Assembly: GCA_036365145.1 (NCBI GenBank)
Contig: JAEOAD010002279.1
Location: forward strand, 4,387,974 to 4,451,973
DNA: 64,000 nucleotides
Direction of reading: 5' to 3'
Source: Orientallactaga sibirica
Taxonomy: Eukaryota; Chordata; Mammalia; Rodentia; Dipodidae
Position numbers and translations under genes: made by a program. Below the pieces are notes generated by a model. The model saw only the letters and a program-made list of their open reading frames with translations, searched no databases and had not been told where the DNA came from. Below are positions 24,501 through 39,400 of this stretch, piece by piece (within the stretch, counting starts at the first letter, position 1; each line of letters opens with the position of its first letter).

Positions 24501-25361
24501 CCTAAGACAGCCAGACTTTGAATCTCCAGATCCCTCACAAACAGCTGGGTGTGGCCACGCATTCACCTATAACCTCAGGCCCGCAGGGAGCAGAGACCCA
24601 GGAATCAGTCATCAGAGCCCTGTAAGTTCTGGAATCAGTAAGAGACTTGGGCTCAAAACAAAACTGATGGAGGAAGTAGGGGGCCAAGTTCACAAGCGAG
24701 CTGGGCAAGCCGCACCCTGCCACAGTCGAGCACATGGAGTGCCACATGGCCACATACACCCCACCCCACGCACAAGCCAAAACCAAAGGGCTGGGGGATG
24801 GCTCAGTGGTCAAAGGTACCTGCTAGGAAAGCCTGCCATCCTGGGTTCAATTCCCCAGCACCCACATAAAGCCAGACAGGCATTCATTTGAAGCAGCAAG
24901 AGACCCTAACACACAGAGATGCAAATAAAGAGATGAAACCATGGGAACAGAACTCCTTAGTTAACAGGGTTATGTATTTTTAAAATTTATTTATTTATTT
25001 GAGAGAGAGACAGATAAAGAGAATGGGCATGCCAGGGCCTCCAGCCACTGCAAACAAACTCCAGACACATGTGCCACCTTGTGTATCTGGCTTATGTGGG
25101 TCCTGGGGAATTGAACCTGGGTCTTTAGGCTTTGTAGGCAAGTACCTTAACCACTAAGCCATCTCTCCAGCCCAAGAGACCCTATCTTAAGGAAACATGC
25201 AGATGAACAATAAGAAGATTGCTGAAGTTCTCCTTTGGCCTCCCCACATGAGATGTGTGCATTTGTACACACATGTCAAAAAAAAAAAAAAAAAACCCTC
25301 ACCCTTCTGAGGCTGGGGAAACATCTCCCTTGGTAAAGTGCTTGGCTTAATCCCCAGACAT

Positions 25362-25403
<42 letters not shown>

Positions 25404-28400
25404 CTTACTCTTCTGAGGCTGGGAGAAACATCTCCATTGGTAAAGTGCTTGGCTTAATCCCCAGAACCCACATTTTTTAAAAAAAAAGACATGATAGCAA
25501 ACAGGCCTGTATTCCTCAGGACTGCACTGGGGAGGCAGAGATGAGTGACTCCCTCTGGCCAGCCCATCTAACCTTGGTGAACTCCAGGCCAATGAGTGAT
25601 CCTATCTTGAAAAAGAAAAAGGAAGCCAGGTGTGGTGGCATATGCCTTTAATCCCAGAGGTAGGAATATTGCCGTGAGTTCGAGGCCACCCTAAGACTAC
25701 ATAGTGAAGTCCAGGTCACCCTAGGCTAAAGTGAGACCCTACCTCAAAAAAAAGAAAAAAAAGGGGAGGGAGGGAGGGTCATTGTCTATAATTATGGAAG
25801 TTGTCAGAAAAAAGAAAAAGGTGGGTGATACAGGGGAACACCCTTGAGGTTGTCCTCTGCTCTTCACACACACAGGTGTACATACATGCTTCTACACTTC
25901 TGTATGTGTGTGCCTGTGTACGCAAACCCTATCCCTAACCCATCTAAATTATAAAAGTCAGACACATTAAAAATTTCCAGGGGACTGGACAGATGGCTTA
26001 GCAGTAAAGGTGCTTGCCTGCAAAGCTTAAGGACCCAGGTTCAATTCCCCAGGACCCACATAAGCCAGATGCACAAGGTGGCTCCCGTGTCTGGAGTTCG
26101 TTTGCAATGGCTGGAGGCCCTGGTACAAGCCTGTTCTCCCCTCTCTCTCTCTCTCTCTAAAATCAGTAATATTTTTAAAAAAGAAAAAAAAAGTCCAGGG
26201 CTGGAGAGATGGCTTAGCGGTTAAAGTGCTTGCCTGCAAAGCCAAAGGACCCAGGTTTGATTCCCCAGGACCCACGTAAGCCAGATTCACAAGGTGGCAC
26301 ACGTGTCTGGAGTTCATTTGCAGTTGCTGGAGGCCCTGGTGCAAGCCTGTTTCCTTCCTTCCTCTCTTTCTTTGCCTCTTTCTGATGTGAGTTCAAGGCC
26401 ACCCTGAGACTAAATAGTGAATTGCAGTTCAGTCTGGGCTAGAGCAAGACCCTACCTTGAGACACACAAAAAAAAAAAAAAAAGAACTACTATCTGTAAA
26501 TTTATAACCTTAATAAATGCGTAGGGTCTTACTCTTAACCTTAAATTTTTTAAAATTATTTTATTTATTTTTAATGTTTGGAGAGAGAGAAACAGAGAGA
26601 GACAGAGAGGGAGAGGGAGACAGATAGAGATGGGCGTGCCAGCAGCCTCTCCACTGCTGTGAACGAAATCCAGGTGCGTGCGCCCCCTTGTGGTCAAGTG
26701 CGGCCTTGCGCCCTTGTGTCACTTTGCATCTGGCTAAACTTGGGACCTGGAGATTGGAACCGGGTTATTAGGCTTAGCAGGCAGGCGCCTTAACCGCTAA
26801 GCCATCTCTCCAGCCCCTTACTCTTAATCTTAAGGCACGACTTACCTTACATGAGAGGACATTCTACCCCCCTCCTTATTTAGTCAGATCTCAAGATTGT
26901 TCATGTTTTGGGACCTGACTCAAAAGCTTGTCCTTTTGTGTTTAGTCCGAAATTTTAAGTCCCTTGGGATTTTAAGCTTTACTCTATTAACTTGCATTGA
27001 CCCCAGAGTTTAATTCTAATGATTATGCTGGATTCCTTTAAATTATTTATCTTCCATCCTGGTAAGATTTTTGTTTGTTTTTGGCCCTTTTGTGGTTTTT
27101 CGAGGTAGGGTCTCGCCCTAGCCCAGGCTGACCTGGAATTCACTCTGTCGTCTCAGGGTGGCCTGAAACTCACAGCGATCCTCCTACCTCTGCCTCCTGA
27201 GTGCTGGGATTCAAGGTGCATGCCACCACGCCCAGCCCATCCCTTAAGATTTGAGTAATCTTGATTGTGTTCTCTTAAATACACATGTAGATAAATAATA
27301 ACGCAGTGTCTTTCTTCATGATTTCAATTTTTTTCCCTTTGTTTAGCTCATGTCCCTGATGCCAAAAATGCATCTCCTCTTCCCTCTGGCCCTGGTGAGG
27401 TCTTTCTGGAGTGACATGATGGATTCCGCACAGAGCTTCATAACCTCGTCCTGGACCTTTTACCTTCAAGCCGACGATGGGAAAATAGTGATATTCCAGG
27501 TGACAACTGTGCCTCATAGTCACCCCAAAACCAACGCCAGTAAACATACATGCCTTACATGAGTGTCCTGGAATAGAACATGTATCCAACCATTTAAAAA
27601 TAGCTTGGTCAAATATTAATTACTTATTAGGCCTTTGTGACAACCTAGAGCAGTTGGGACATTGTAATTACCTTACCTTCTGTCCCTTGTAAGCCTTATC
27701 TAAAATTCAGTGGTAAGCTAATCAGTCTCAGTTTTATAGTAGCTAACTTGACTGAACTGAGTTGAGATAGAAATGTGGTAGTCGCTTACATACCTACCAC
27801 AGTGAAGTCTGTGTAAGTAAACTGCATTGTTTGATAACAATGATAACTTGTACATACTCAGTACAGATTTTTTTTTAATTTTTAAATCTTCTTTTAATTT
27901 TTTAAATTTTTATTTGAGAGAGAGAGAGAGGGAGAGAATGGGCACACCAGGGCCTCTAGCCACTGCAGACAAACTCCAGTTGCATGCACCCCCTTTGTGC
28001 ATCTGGCTTACGTGGGTCCTGGAGAGTTGAACCGGGATCCTTTGGCTTCGCAGGCAAACGCCTTAACAGCTAAGCCATCTCTCCAGCCCCTCAGGGCAGA
28101 TTTTTTTCCCAGATGTTTTCAGTCCATGATGGTTTGTGAATATGGAATCTATGGATATGGAACGCCAAGATTTTCAAACACTTTCATGAAATTTTTTTGT
28201 TAGATTTTTTTTTTTTAATCCCTATCTATTGGTGAGGAAGCTGAGCGTCTACTTTGTGTAAGGTCATGCTGTCATCACGTAGCAGTATTTGGCTTACACC
28301 CCGGACACTTGAGCCACAAAGCCTATGAACCACCCTGCCATGTTGCTTTCTTAGTTCAGGAAAGTCTCCATATTTGCCAGTCAGCAGGTTGTGTCATAAC

Positions 28401-31400
28401 ACCATCTTCTTGGATATAAAGGCACCCCTCTTAGTTATCACTGCCAGTGAGTGAGTGAATGACTACTATGGTTTTAGCATGCTCCTAAGCTTGGGTCCCT
28501 GTACTTAATTCCATAGTAAGTAAAACACAGGAGTCTCTGTTTATATTTATGAGCAGGACCTGTATCCTGAGGCTCCTTAGAGGGAAGCTTAAGTTACTGT
28601 CTGGATGGAGCCTCAATCCCTTCCTCATCACACACGAGATTACTTCTGTTTCCCTCTGAAATCTGTATCAATATGAGTGTAAATACAATAGAGAAATCTC
28701 CTTTAACAGGTATAAAGCATGAGTGTTTGAGTCACTCATAGTTACATAGGAAGGGAATGTTTCAGATGAGAACAAATAGAGATAGGAAGGTTTTGAAAGT
28801 CTGCTGAATTATTTCTGATTAACTAGAAGATAGAGTATTTAATGCAATATTTTCTCTTAATCTTTCCCCTTTTATAATGTCAGGAAATTGAACTCACTAA
28901 ATAGTTGATAGTACCAAAAATCGGTCTCTTTGCAAGATATGGAGGAAATACAGCTTTAAAGTATTATGGTTCATGTGTTTTATTTTTATACCATTCTATT
29001 TTTTTTCTTCATTTAAATGTTTATAGAGAATGTAGAGCTTTTTTTGGGGGGCGGGGGTGGTTGGGGTTTCACTCTAGTCCAGGCTGACCTAGAATTCACT
29101 ATATAGTCTCAGGGTGGCCTCAAACTCATGGCAATCCTCCTATCTGTGCCTGCAGAGTGCTGGGATTACCACCATGCTTGGCTTAGAGATGTAGAGCTTT
29201 TTACCAGGAAAAAAAAAAAAAGCGTAAGAAATACAAATGAGAGCCTGACGTGGTAGCACAGGCCTTTAATCCCAGCACTCAGGAGGTAGAGGTAGGAGGA
29301 TCCCCATGAGTTCACAGCACCTTGAGACTACATGGTGAATTCCAGATCAGCTTGGGCTAGAGCAAGACCCTGCCTCGGGAAACAAAATGACTTAACTGCT
29401 TTCATACCATTTCAGTCTAAGCCAGATACGCAGTACGCACCACAGTTGGAGCAGGAGCCTACAAATTTGAGAGAATCATCTTTAAGCAAAATGTCCTGTA
29501 AGTTTTCTGTCAAATGCTTGGATAAAAACGTCAGCAGTCAATCTGGTTGTAGTGGATGGAGTTGGTTGCCTGCCTCCCAGATTTCTAATTGACTAGATCT
29601 TAGAAGTAATTTTGCATTTCTAGCAAGTTCCATATTGCACTGTTCTGAAAACAGTTTATTTCAAAGCATGTTGTAAATCTGAACTAATAAGATAATGTTT
29701 TTTTCCTAACTAACTGACTAGTGAAACTGCCCCAAAAGCACAAGTTCTATTTTTATTTCTGTACCACATGTGAATTGTAACTCCCAGGTGCGCAAACTAT
29801 CAAGCTAGTGCTGAGGAGATAGATGGCTCCAGTAGACAAGGAAAATGCCACCACACAAATGTGAGGACATAAGCTGTGGTCCCCGTGCCCACGTAAAAGT
29901 GCCAGATGTGTGGTGCCTGCCTCTAATCCTGGCTGTGGGGCAGCAGACCAGGAGGACTCCTGGAGCTTGCTGCCTAGCTAGAAGATCAGTGAGCTCTGGG
30001 GTCAGCAAGAGAGCCTTTCTCAAAGAATAATGTGGAAAGTGACATGGGGGCCGGGGAGGCATGTGCAGCCATTAAAGGCCCTGCAAAGCCTGCAGTTCAG
30101 TTTCTTAGTACCCCCATAAAGCCAGGCAAACAATGTGGTACCTGTCTGTGGAGTTCATGTCCAGTAACGAGAGGCCCCGGTATATCCATACTCTCACACA
30201 CGCACACTTTCTTTCTCTCTGAAACAAATAAAAATTTTTTTTTTGTTTTTCAAGGTAGGGTCTTGCTCTAGCCCAATGTGGTCTGGAACTAACTATGTAG
30301 TCTCAGGCTGACCTCAAACTCACGACAATCCTCCTACCTCTGCCTTCTGAGTGCCGGCATTGAAGGCCTTCAGCACCACACCCAGCAAATTTAAAAAGAG
30401 AAAGTAAGTGACATAGGAAGACACCTGACGTTGTCCACTGGCCCTTGACTTCTGACACACACACATGCCAAAAGAAGCTGGGCGTGGTGGCACACGCCTT
30501 TGATCGCAGCACTCGGGAGGCAGAGGTAGGAGGATCACTGTGAATTCGAGGTTAGCCTGGGCTAGAGTGAGACCATATTTTGAAAAATAAATAAATAAGA
30601 AAGAAAGAAAGAGAAAGAAGGGAGGGAGGGAGGAAAGAAAGAAAAAGAAGAGGAAAGAAAGAGGAAGGAAGGAAAATGGATAAAAGAGATTACCTTTTCA
30701 AATTTACTAACCTTAACAACCTTGTTTTTTTTTTGGTTTTGCAAGGTAGGGTCTCACTCTGGTCTAGGCTGACCTGGAATTAACTATGTAGTCTCAGGGT
30801 GGCCTTGAACTTTCGGCGATTCTTCTACCTCTGCCTCCCAAGTGCTGGGATTAAAGGCATGCGCCACCACGCCCGGTAACAACCTTGTTTTATTATTTTT
30901 TGTTTCATAAATTAGCCCATTTATTGCAGGCTAAGGATGTCTCAGAGGATAGGGCTTCTACTGGCCCTTCAGTTCCTTCAGTCTTCTGATGGCAGACGTG
31001 ACTGTGACAGCAGACGTTGTCCAGACCCCACCAGCCACCGTTTTCATTCAGGAACCACAGACCACCTTATTTTATTTTATTTCAGGGTTAAAAAAATATA
31101 TTTTTTTATTTATTTGAGAGAGGGAAAGAGGCAGAGAGAGAGGGAGAGAATGGGTGTGCCAGGGCCTCCAGTCACTGCAAATGAACTCCAGATGCATGCG
31201 CCCCCTTGTGCATCTGGTTTACGTGGTTCCTGGAGAGTCGAACCAGGATCCTTTGGCAGGCGTGGTGGCGCACACCTTTAATCCCAGCACTCAGGAGGCA
31301 GAGTTAGGAGGATCACCAAGAGTTTGAGTCCATCCTGAGACTACATAGTGACTTCTTGGGTCAGCCTGAGCTAGAGTAGAACCCTACCTTGGGGAAGAAA

Positions 31401-34400
31401 AAAAAAAACCTGGAACGTCATAAATTTAGGTATGTGTGTTTTTGTTGTTTGTTTTTTTTGAGGTAGAGTCTCACTGTAGCTCTGGCTGACCTGGCACTCA
31501 CTCTGTAGTCCCAGGCTGGCCACACACTCACCTCCAACCTCTGCCCCTTGAGTGCTGGTATTAAAGGCATGTGACATTACACCCAGATAAATTTATTTTT
31601 TCATGTGCCAAAGGAATTCTTATAGGTTATAAAAGGTGTCAGATTATACTTAAAAGAACAAACAGCTGTAGAGTGCATCTACATCTAGAATCAAATGTAT
31701 GTAAGTAGGATTTAGGATGTAAGATGTCATAAACTTGTGCCTTATTATCTTAGCAGATCTTCAAATGAGAAGTTCACAAGCACACAGGAGCTATCTTGAA
31801 GATGAAGAAAGTGATGGCTTTTTAAGATGCCTCTCCCTGTATGTAGTTCTCTTTCATATGCATATAAAAGATAAAACCACTTCTGTTTTTTGAATTGGCA
31901 GTTCAAAACCTTAAAAAAGAAACCTACCTTTTCATTTTTTTTTTTACAAACTTTTACTTGTGAATAGTTTAGTTTGTTTGAAAGGCAATAAGAATAAGCA
32001 TACTACCTTTTAAATTGATGCATACTTGTACAAATGTGATGCTTTACACATGTCCACAGTGTGTAGTGATCAGACAGAATACCGAGCACACCCATTGCTT
32101 CAGATATTCATGTCATCTCTTTACACAGGTACACATTGTATAGTGATCAGACAGAATAATGAGCAAACCATCACTTCAGATATTCATATCATCTCTTTAC
32201 ACGTATACACATTGTATAGTGATCAGACAGAATAATGAGCACACCATCGCTTCAGATATTCATATCATCTCTTACCGTGCACACATTGTATAGTGATCAG
32301 ACAGAATACTGAGCACATCCATTGCTTCGGATATTCATATCATCTCTTTACACGTGTACACATTGTATAGTGATCAGACAGAATAATGAGCACACCCATC
32401 ACTTCAGATATTCATGTCATTTCTTTGGTGAAACTTTCAAAATCTCTTCTTGGGACTGGGGCAATGTCTCAGCAGTTAAGGCACTTGGCTGCCTGAGCCT
32501 AATGGTCCACGTTCGATTCCCCAGTACCCTGAAAAGCCAGATCCACAAAGTGGTGTGTGCACATTATTGTTAACTATAGTCACCCTATTGTGACACCTGA
32601 ATATACTCTTACCTCATGGTAACTGTCCTTCTAGTCCATCCTCTCTTCCTTTTCCTTGGTCACTTCAGTAAAACAAAATAGCTTTTCTCACAGTGCAGTT
32701 CTTTGTTTTATGTTGAAAATATGCTTTTCCAAAAAGCTGGGCATGGTGGCGCACACATTTAATCCCAGCACTCAGGAGGCAGAGGTAGGAGGATCGCTGT
32801 GAGGCCACCCTGAAACTACATAGTGAATTCCAGGTCAGTCTGGGCTAGAGTGAGACCCTACCTCCAAAAAACAAACAAACCAAAAAAAAAAAAAGTTTAA
32901 ATGGTTTGCAGTAAGGATTTTTATCTGCTTGGACTGGTAACCAGTTCCAGGAGCTAGGTAAGGACTACAGATGAAGGAGCGCTGTGTATTCTACCCTAAG
33001 CAATGTCAGTTCTGTGCCAGGGACTCTTAAAGAGAGGACGACAGTAGAGAACTGGAAGTAATGGGTACTTATACCCTTCCAGAAAAGACTGTTTAGCCTC
33101 GTGAGCGTGTCCCCATGCTTTCCTCCCTCCAGGGAGTTTTGATGGAAGCCCTTCCTTCCCTTCTCTTCCCTCCACAAAAGATAAGGAAAAGGGAAAAGAC
33201 AGCGGGCCATGCCCACTTGTTACCTGCTGTATCAGATACCAGACGAGGTGATGGGTGGCTGTTGTGAGCCAGATGTCACATATATCCTTCGTGTGGAAGC
33301 AAATTCCTTAGTCCTAGAGGAATGAATGCACTTTAATTAAAAATAGTTAATAGAAATCAGGCGTGGTGGCGCACACCTTTAATCCCAGCACTCAGGAGGC
33401 AGAGGTAGGAGGATCGCCATGAATTCAAGGCCACCCTGAGACTACATAGTGAATTCCAGGTCAGCCTGGGCTAGAGTGAGACCCTACTTAGAAAAACTAA
33501 AAAAAAAATACAGGGAGAGGGAGAGAGAGTGCAGGAGCTGGGCATGGTGGCATATGCCTTTAATTCCAGCACTCGGGAAGCAGAGGTAGGAGAATCGCTG
33601 TGAGTTTGAGGCCACCCTGAGACTACATAGTGAGTAAAACCCTACTTTGAAAAACCCACAAAAAAATATTTATAGCCAAAGTTGGAGAGATGGCTTAGCT
33701 GTTAAGGCTTATACCTGCGAAGCCTAAGGACCCAGGTTCAACTCCCCAGGTCCCACGTAAGCCAGATAGATGCACATGGTGGTGCAAGCATCTGGAGTTT
33801 GCAGTGCCTGAGGCCCTGGAGCCCCAATTCTCTCTCTCTCTCTGCCTGTCTGTTTCTCTCTCAAGTATGTTATTTAGATAATTTTAAAGTTAGTTGACAA
33901 CGTTTTGGCTGTATTACTCAGGTTAAGTCCATATGGCTGATTTTTGACGTAGTTATGATTCTCCACTTTGTTAGGAAGTTTTCACGTGACTGATTATTCA
34001 ATTTCTTTCTAGTAACTCGGGCTGGATTTTGACCGTGACTCTGGTCCTGTCTGTGATGGTCTTGCTCTGGATCTGTTGTGCGGCTGTTGCCACCGCTGTG
34101 GAGCAGTATGTTCCCCCGGAGGTGAGTGAGTAACCCTGGGCCACTGAAGACTCAGTCACGGAAACCCACTTAAGCTGCTTGTTTGTTTAGCTGGGGAAGC
34201 AAGGCCTCTGTTGACTACGCAGAGAGGGTTGATGGGTTTACTGTGGGTGGAGTTGGTACATAGGAGAAATACACGTTGGCAAACAAAAAAGTCCTATTCC
34301 CAGTTTTTTGCGTTGACCCATATGTTCACTGACTTGAGCAAATTGCCTGTCCCTGGTTCCCTGAGACTGAAGAGAACATTTTCTGAGATGGTATATGAGA

Positions 34401-36390
34401 GAGAAGACTTCACAGAACCACTTAATGTGAACTTATTGCTGTAAATACTAAAAAGTGATGGTCGCTTTAGAAGCTATAAGATCAGTCTTTTCTAAATTGT
34501 TTTGTTCTGGTAGATAACCACAGAGCTTGTGACTTAGTATTAAAACTTAGCTGGAAGCAGGTGTGGTGGCGCACACCCTTAATCCCAGTGCTCAGGAGGC
34601 AGAGGTAGGATCACCGGGAGTTCAAGCCACCCAGTTGCATAAGGTGGCACATGTGTCTGGAATTCATTTGCAGAGGCTGGAGGCCCCATTCTCTCTCTCT
34701 TTCTCTCTTTCAAATAAGTAAATAAATATTTTTTAAAAAATTTTTTTGGTTTTTCGGGGTAGGGTCTCACTCTAGCCCAGGCTGACCTGGAATTCACTAT
34801 GTAGTCTCAGGCTGGCCTCAAACTCACCGTGATCCTCCTACCTCTGCCTCCCGAGTGCTGGGATTAAAGGCGTGTGCCACCATGCCCGGCTTTTTTTTTC
34901 TTTTAATTTGAGAGAAAGAGAATGGGCACACCAGTGGCCTCTCAGCCGCTGTGAGCAAAGTCCAGAAGCGTGTGACATTGCAAGCCTGTGTCACTTTTGA
35001 GTCTGGCTAAACATGGGACCTGGAGAATTGAACAGGCATTCTTAGGCTTCGCAGGCAGGCACCTTAACTGTTAAACCATCTCTCCAGCCTCAAAATAACT
35101 TTTTAAAACTGGCTCAAGAAACATCATTGCTAAGGTAAAGGATTTTTGTTTTGGGAAAAGGCTGTAATTTTCTGATTAAACTTAGCTTTCAAGAAAAGAA
35201 AGTTATTTACATAACTAAATATAGGATCATGTCTGCTGACATCAAATCCAGCTGAAATGACCTCCTCCTAAGTCTGCCTCCTGAGTGCTGGGACTAAAGG
35301 CGCGCACCAGCAGGCCAGGCCACCTTCACCTTTCACAGCACGCTGATGATGTGTCAGATTGTTTTCATTTCCCTCATTTCTTCCTTTCTGTTTCTCTACG
35401 GCACTTTGGAGGCACAGGAGAGTTCCAGCCCAGCTTCTTAGATAAGGCTTTCAGATAATGGGGTTCTTGACCTGAGCTTGGAGGAACAGATAGTGCCCTA
35501 TGTAGATTAGCAGAGAAGGTTGACAACTTTTCCAGGTACAGGTGAGACTATCTAACTACATACAGACGGCCTGTCTAAGGTCAGCAGAGCTGGTCGACTC
35601 TGCAGAACTCATGCGTTGCCAGTGTGAGCACACTAGTGACCCTCTTCCAAACTCCTAATGTTTACACTTCATATTTACTCACTGATCCTTTGTCTAAGGT
35701 CAGCAGAGCTGGTCGATGTCTGCAAAACTCACATGTTGCCAGTGTGAGCACACTGGTGACCCTCTTCTACACTCCTAATGTTTACACTTCATATTTACTC
35801 ACTGATCCTTTGGCAGTGCGGGGGAATAAGTCCAGAGCCTTGCCCTGCTGCCTCTGGCAGATTCGGACAGTACCTGAGGGGGGAGTGAGGATTAAGACAA
35901 AGAAAGATGAGAGAGATGAACTCGGGAGGTGGTAAGTTCCCTTAGTCCTATAGAAGATTGTACCTCCCATCGCTACAAACAGGAATGAGTTGTACAGCCT
36001 GAGGATTTTTTTTTTTGGAATTTTTTTCTTTATTAGTTATGTACATACTCAGTATGTAAACAGCACATGTTGGTACCATCCTTAGCCTCCTCCCTGTCCG
36101 CCCCCGTCTGAAGGGACCCTCCTCATTGGGGATGCCAGTTATCCCTTGTGGGTTGTGGATGGTTCATAGTGGGGCTATCGATCAGTTATGGGGAAGACAG
36201 CAGAACTTTTTTTTTTTTTTTTTGGTTTTCCAAGGTAGGGTTTCACTCTAGTCCAGGCTGACCTGAAATTCACTGTGCAGTCTCAGGGTGGTCTTGAACT
36301 CACACTGATCCTCCTACCTCTGCCTTCTGAGTGCTGGGATTAAAAGCGTGCGCCATCACACCTGGCTTTATTTTTTCTTATTTTTATTTA

Positions 36391-36442
<52 letters not shown>

Positions 36443-39400
36443 GGAGCAGGCTGTACTCCAGGATCTCTTGCTTCTACAAATGAATTCCAGGCACTGTACC
36501 ACTTTGTATCTGGTTTATGTGGGTGCTGGGAAATTGAACCTAGGCCACCAGGCTTTGCAAGCAAGTGCCTCAAAGCAGTGAGCCATCTCCCCAGCCTCGC
36601 CATACATATGGTTTTAAAATCATATGCGTAATTTGTGTCTATATGCCAAGAGAGCTGGCCTCCCTGTCAGATAGAGTAGAAGATAGGGATGGGTTTGTAT
36701 ATCCCTTAAAAGATTTACCTAATCATCCCAATAATGTTCTGTGGGTAATGAATGGCTACTTAGAGTGATAAGATACCCCAAGGTAATTTTGATTCCCAAC
36801 CTATAACATGTTAACTCTCTACAATCAGTGAGTCAACCTTGTAGAATCTTTAATGTAGGTGCAGTGTTTTGTTTCGTTTTTTTCAAAAATACACTTTTTT
36901 CTCTCTTCTTTTTATTTATTTATTAGAGACAGAGAGAAGGGAAGAGACAGAGAGAGAAGGAGTGAGAATGGGCACCCCAGGGCCTCTAGCCACTGCAAAT
37001 GCTCCAGACGCATGCACCACCATGTGCATCTGGCTTACATGGGACCTGGAGAATTGAACCGGGGTCCTTAGGCTTCACAGGCATGCGCCTGAACCGCTAA
37101 GCCATCTCTCCAGCCCGGTGCAGTGTTTTTCAATGACAACAAAGATACCAAAAATATACATTAGAGAAATGACAGCATTTTCAACAAGTGGTTCTGGAAA
37201 ACTGTATATCTGCATATAGAAGTATGACTCTAGACTTTTATCTTCACCATGCACAAAAATCAACCCCAAATGGACCAGTAACCTTAATGTAGGATCCTAA
37301 ACCCTGATAAGTAGATGAAAAAGTAGGCAGAACACTTAGCTATCTAGGCACAGGGAAGGGCTTTCTGAATAGGATCCCTGCAGTCCAGGAAATAAGGCAG
37401 ACAATATGGAACCTCGTGAAAATAAAACGTTTATTGTACAGCAAAGGAAACCGTCAATCAAGTCAAGAGACGACTTACAGAATGGGAAAAGATCTTTGCC
37501 AGGTATACATCTGACAGCATCAAGACCTTATACATAAGGAATTTTAAAACCTGGGCAATAACTGAACAACTCAACCAAGTAATGGGCCATGGAACTAAAC
37601 AGAGAGCTCTCAAATGAAGAAATACAAATGCCCCTAAAATACCTGAAAAAAATGTTCAACATCGGGGCTGGAGAGATGGCTTAGTGGTTAAAGCACCTGC
37701 CTCCTAAGCCTAAGAACACTGGTTCCAATCTCCAGTGGTTCTGATCTCCAGGTCCCACGTTTAGCCAGATGCAGTGATGCAAGGGCGCAATGCCGCACTT
37801 GACCACAAGGGGGCACACGCATCTGCTTTTCGTTCTCAGCAGCTGAGACACTGCTGGCGCACCCATCTCTATCTCTCTTCCTCTCCCTCTGTCACTCTCC
37901 AAAAAAAAAAAAAATGTTCAACATCTTTCTTTATGAGGGAAATGCAAAGTAAAATCATTCTGTGATTCCATTTCACTCTTTCAGAATGACTATCATCAAA
38001 AAAATTAAATGAAGCCAGGTGTGGTGGTGCATGCCTTTAATCCCAGCACTCGGGAGGCAGAGGTAGGAGGATCGCCGTGAGTTCGAGGCCATCCTGAGAA
38101 TACTGAGTGAATTCCAGGTCAGCCTGGGCTACAATGAGACCCTACCTCAAAAAACTAAAAAGAAAAAGGAAAAATTGAGGGGCTGGAGAGATGGCTCAGT
38201 GGCTAAGGAGCTTGCCTGCAAAACCTACCTACTTAAAATGTACCCAACATGGCTCAGGGAATTTTGTGGAAAAGGGGGGCGGAAAGATTGTTAGGGTCAC
38301 AAGTTGGGACATTTTGGGCAGAGAAATTGCCTCCCCCGTAATGCATGACTCAATCCCCATGAAATTGACCTGCATTCCCAACGAGGAAGGCCTCTTTAGA
38401 AAAGGAGCAGAGAGGAGGGAAAGCATGGTAGCAACATGTGTTGTTTACATACCAACTATGTCCATATGTAATATAATTAAATTAAAAAGATAAAAAATAA
38501 AGTACAAAGCAAAGAAGCAATGCTGTGAGAGGGAACATGCCAATTACATACATCTCAGAAGCATCAGAATAAGACATCTTTTGGGCTGGAGAGATGGCTT
38601 AGCAGTTAAGGTACTTGCCTGTGAAGCCCAAGGACCCATGTTTGACTCTCCAGATCCCAGTTAAGCCAGATGCACAGAGGTGAGGCAAGTACAAGTTTGC
38701 ACATGCCCATTAGGTGGCACATGCATCTGGAGTTCGATTTCAGTGTCTGAGGCCCTGGCACACCAATACTCTCTCTAAAAAAGTTATTTTGAAAAAAGAC
38801 ATCTTTTGTCAGCACCACTAATGCCAGGAAAGCATTGGCTAATATCTTTCAAGCATTTTAATTTCAAGTTACTTTAAAACAAATTTTTTTTATTGACAAC
38901 TTCTATACTTACAGACAATAAACCTTATTTCCCTCCGCTCCCCCATTCCCCTTCAGAACTCCATTCTCTGTCATAACCTCTCTCCATTAGTCTCTCTTTT
39001 AATTTGATGTCATCTTTTTCTCCTATTATGAGGGTCTTGTGAAGGTATTGCTAAGCCCTGCAAGGTCATGGATATCGAGTCCAATTTCTGTCTGAACAGT
39101 TGCATTGTAGGGAGTCCTACCCTTCCTTTGGCTCTTACATTCTTTCCACCCCCTCTTCCACAATGGACCCTGACCCTTGCTATAGCACTCCTAGGCATAT
39201 ATCCGAAGGACTCTTCTACTACTTTTAATTTTAATCCTTCAAGAAAACCTTTTCAGGACAAAACTCTAGTGGTATAGTTTCATTGCAAGGAACATGTGAA
39301 TATGTGAGAGAGAGAGAGAGAGACAGAGACACAGACACAGGTTCTTATGTTGTCCAGACTGGATTTAAATCCCTGCTCCCCCTGCATCCAAGTGTTGAGA

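Larger units (their letters stand above)
23213..27346 (+). other. TMEM59: TMEM59 intron 3
   Basis: Repeat-poor parts at 23213-23510, 23886-24450, 25770-25980 and 26820-27080 hold no recognised exon or RNA gene. Confidence 0.75.
27500..29415 (+). other. TMEM59: TMEM59 intron 4
   Basis: 27500-27880 and 28095-29040 are mostly unique and AT-rich. I see no gene in them. Confidence 0.75.
29498..31756 (+). other. TMEM59: TMEM59 intron 5
   Basis: Unique parts are 29498-29805, 30890-31090 and 31590-31756. The rest is SINE. Confidence 0.75.
31839..34012 (+). other. TMEM59: TMEM59 intron 6
   Basis: Contains a 76 bp minisatellite, several SINEs and unique sequence at 31839-32030, 32570-32730 and 32895-33355. 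No further exon was recognised. Confidence 0.75.

Noticed and set aside
24466..24891. 141-codon open frame
   Set aside because: It overlaps two SINE-type elements (B4-like and tRNA-derived).
32064..32430. CRISPR-like regular repeats
   Set aside because: Units are contiguous without unique spacers and the context is a mammalian intron.
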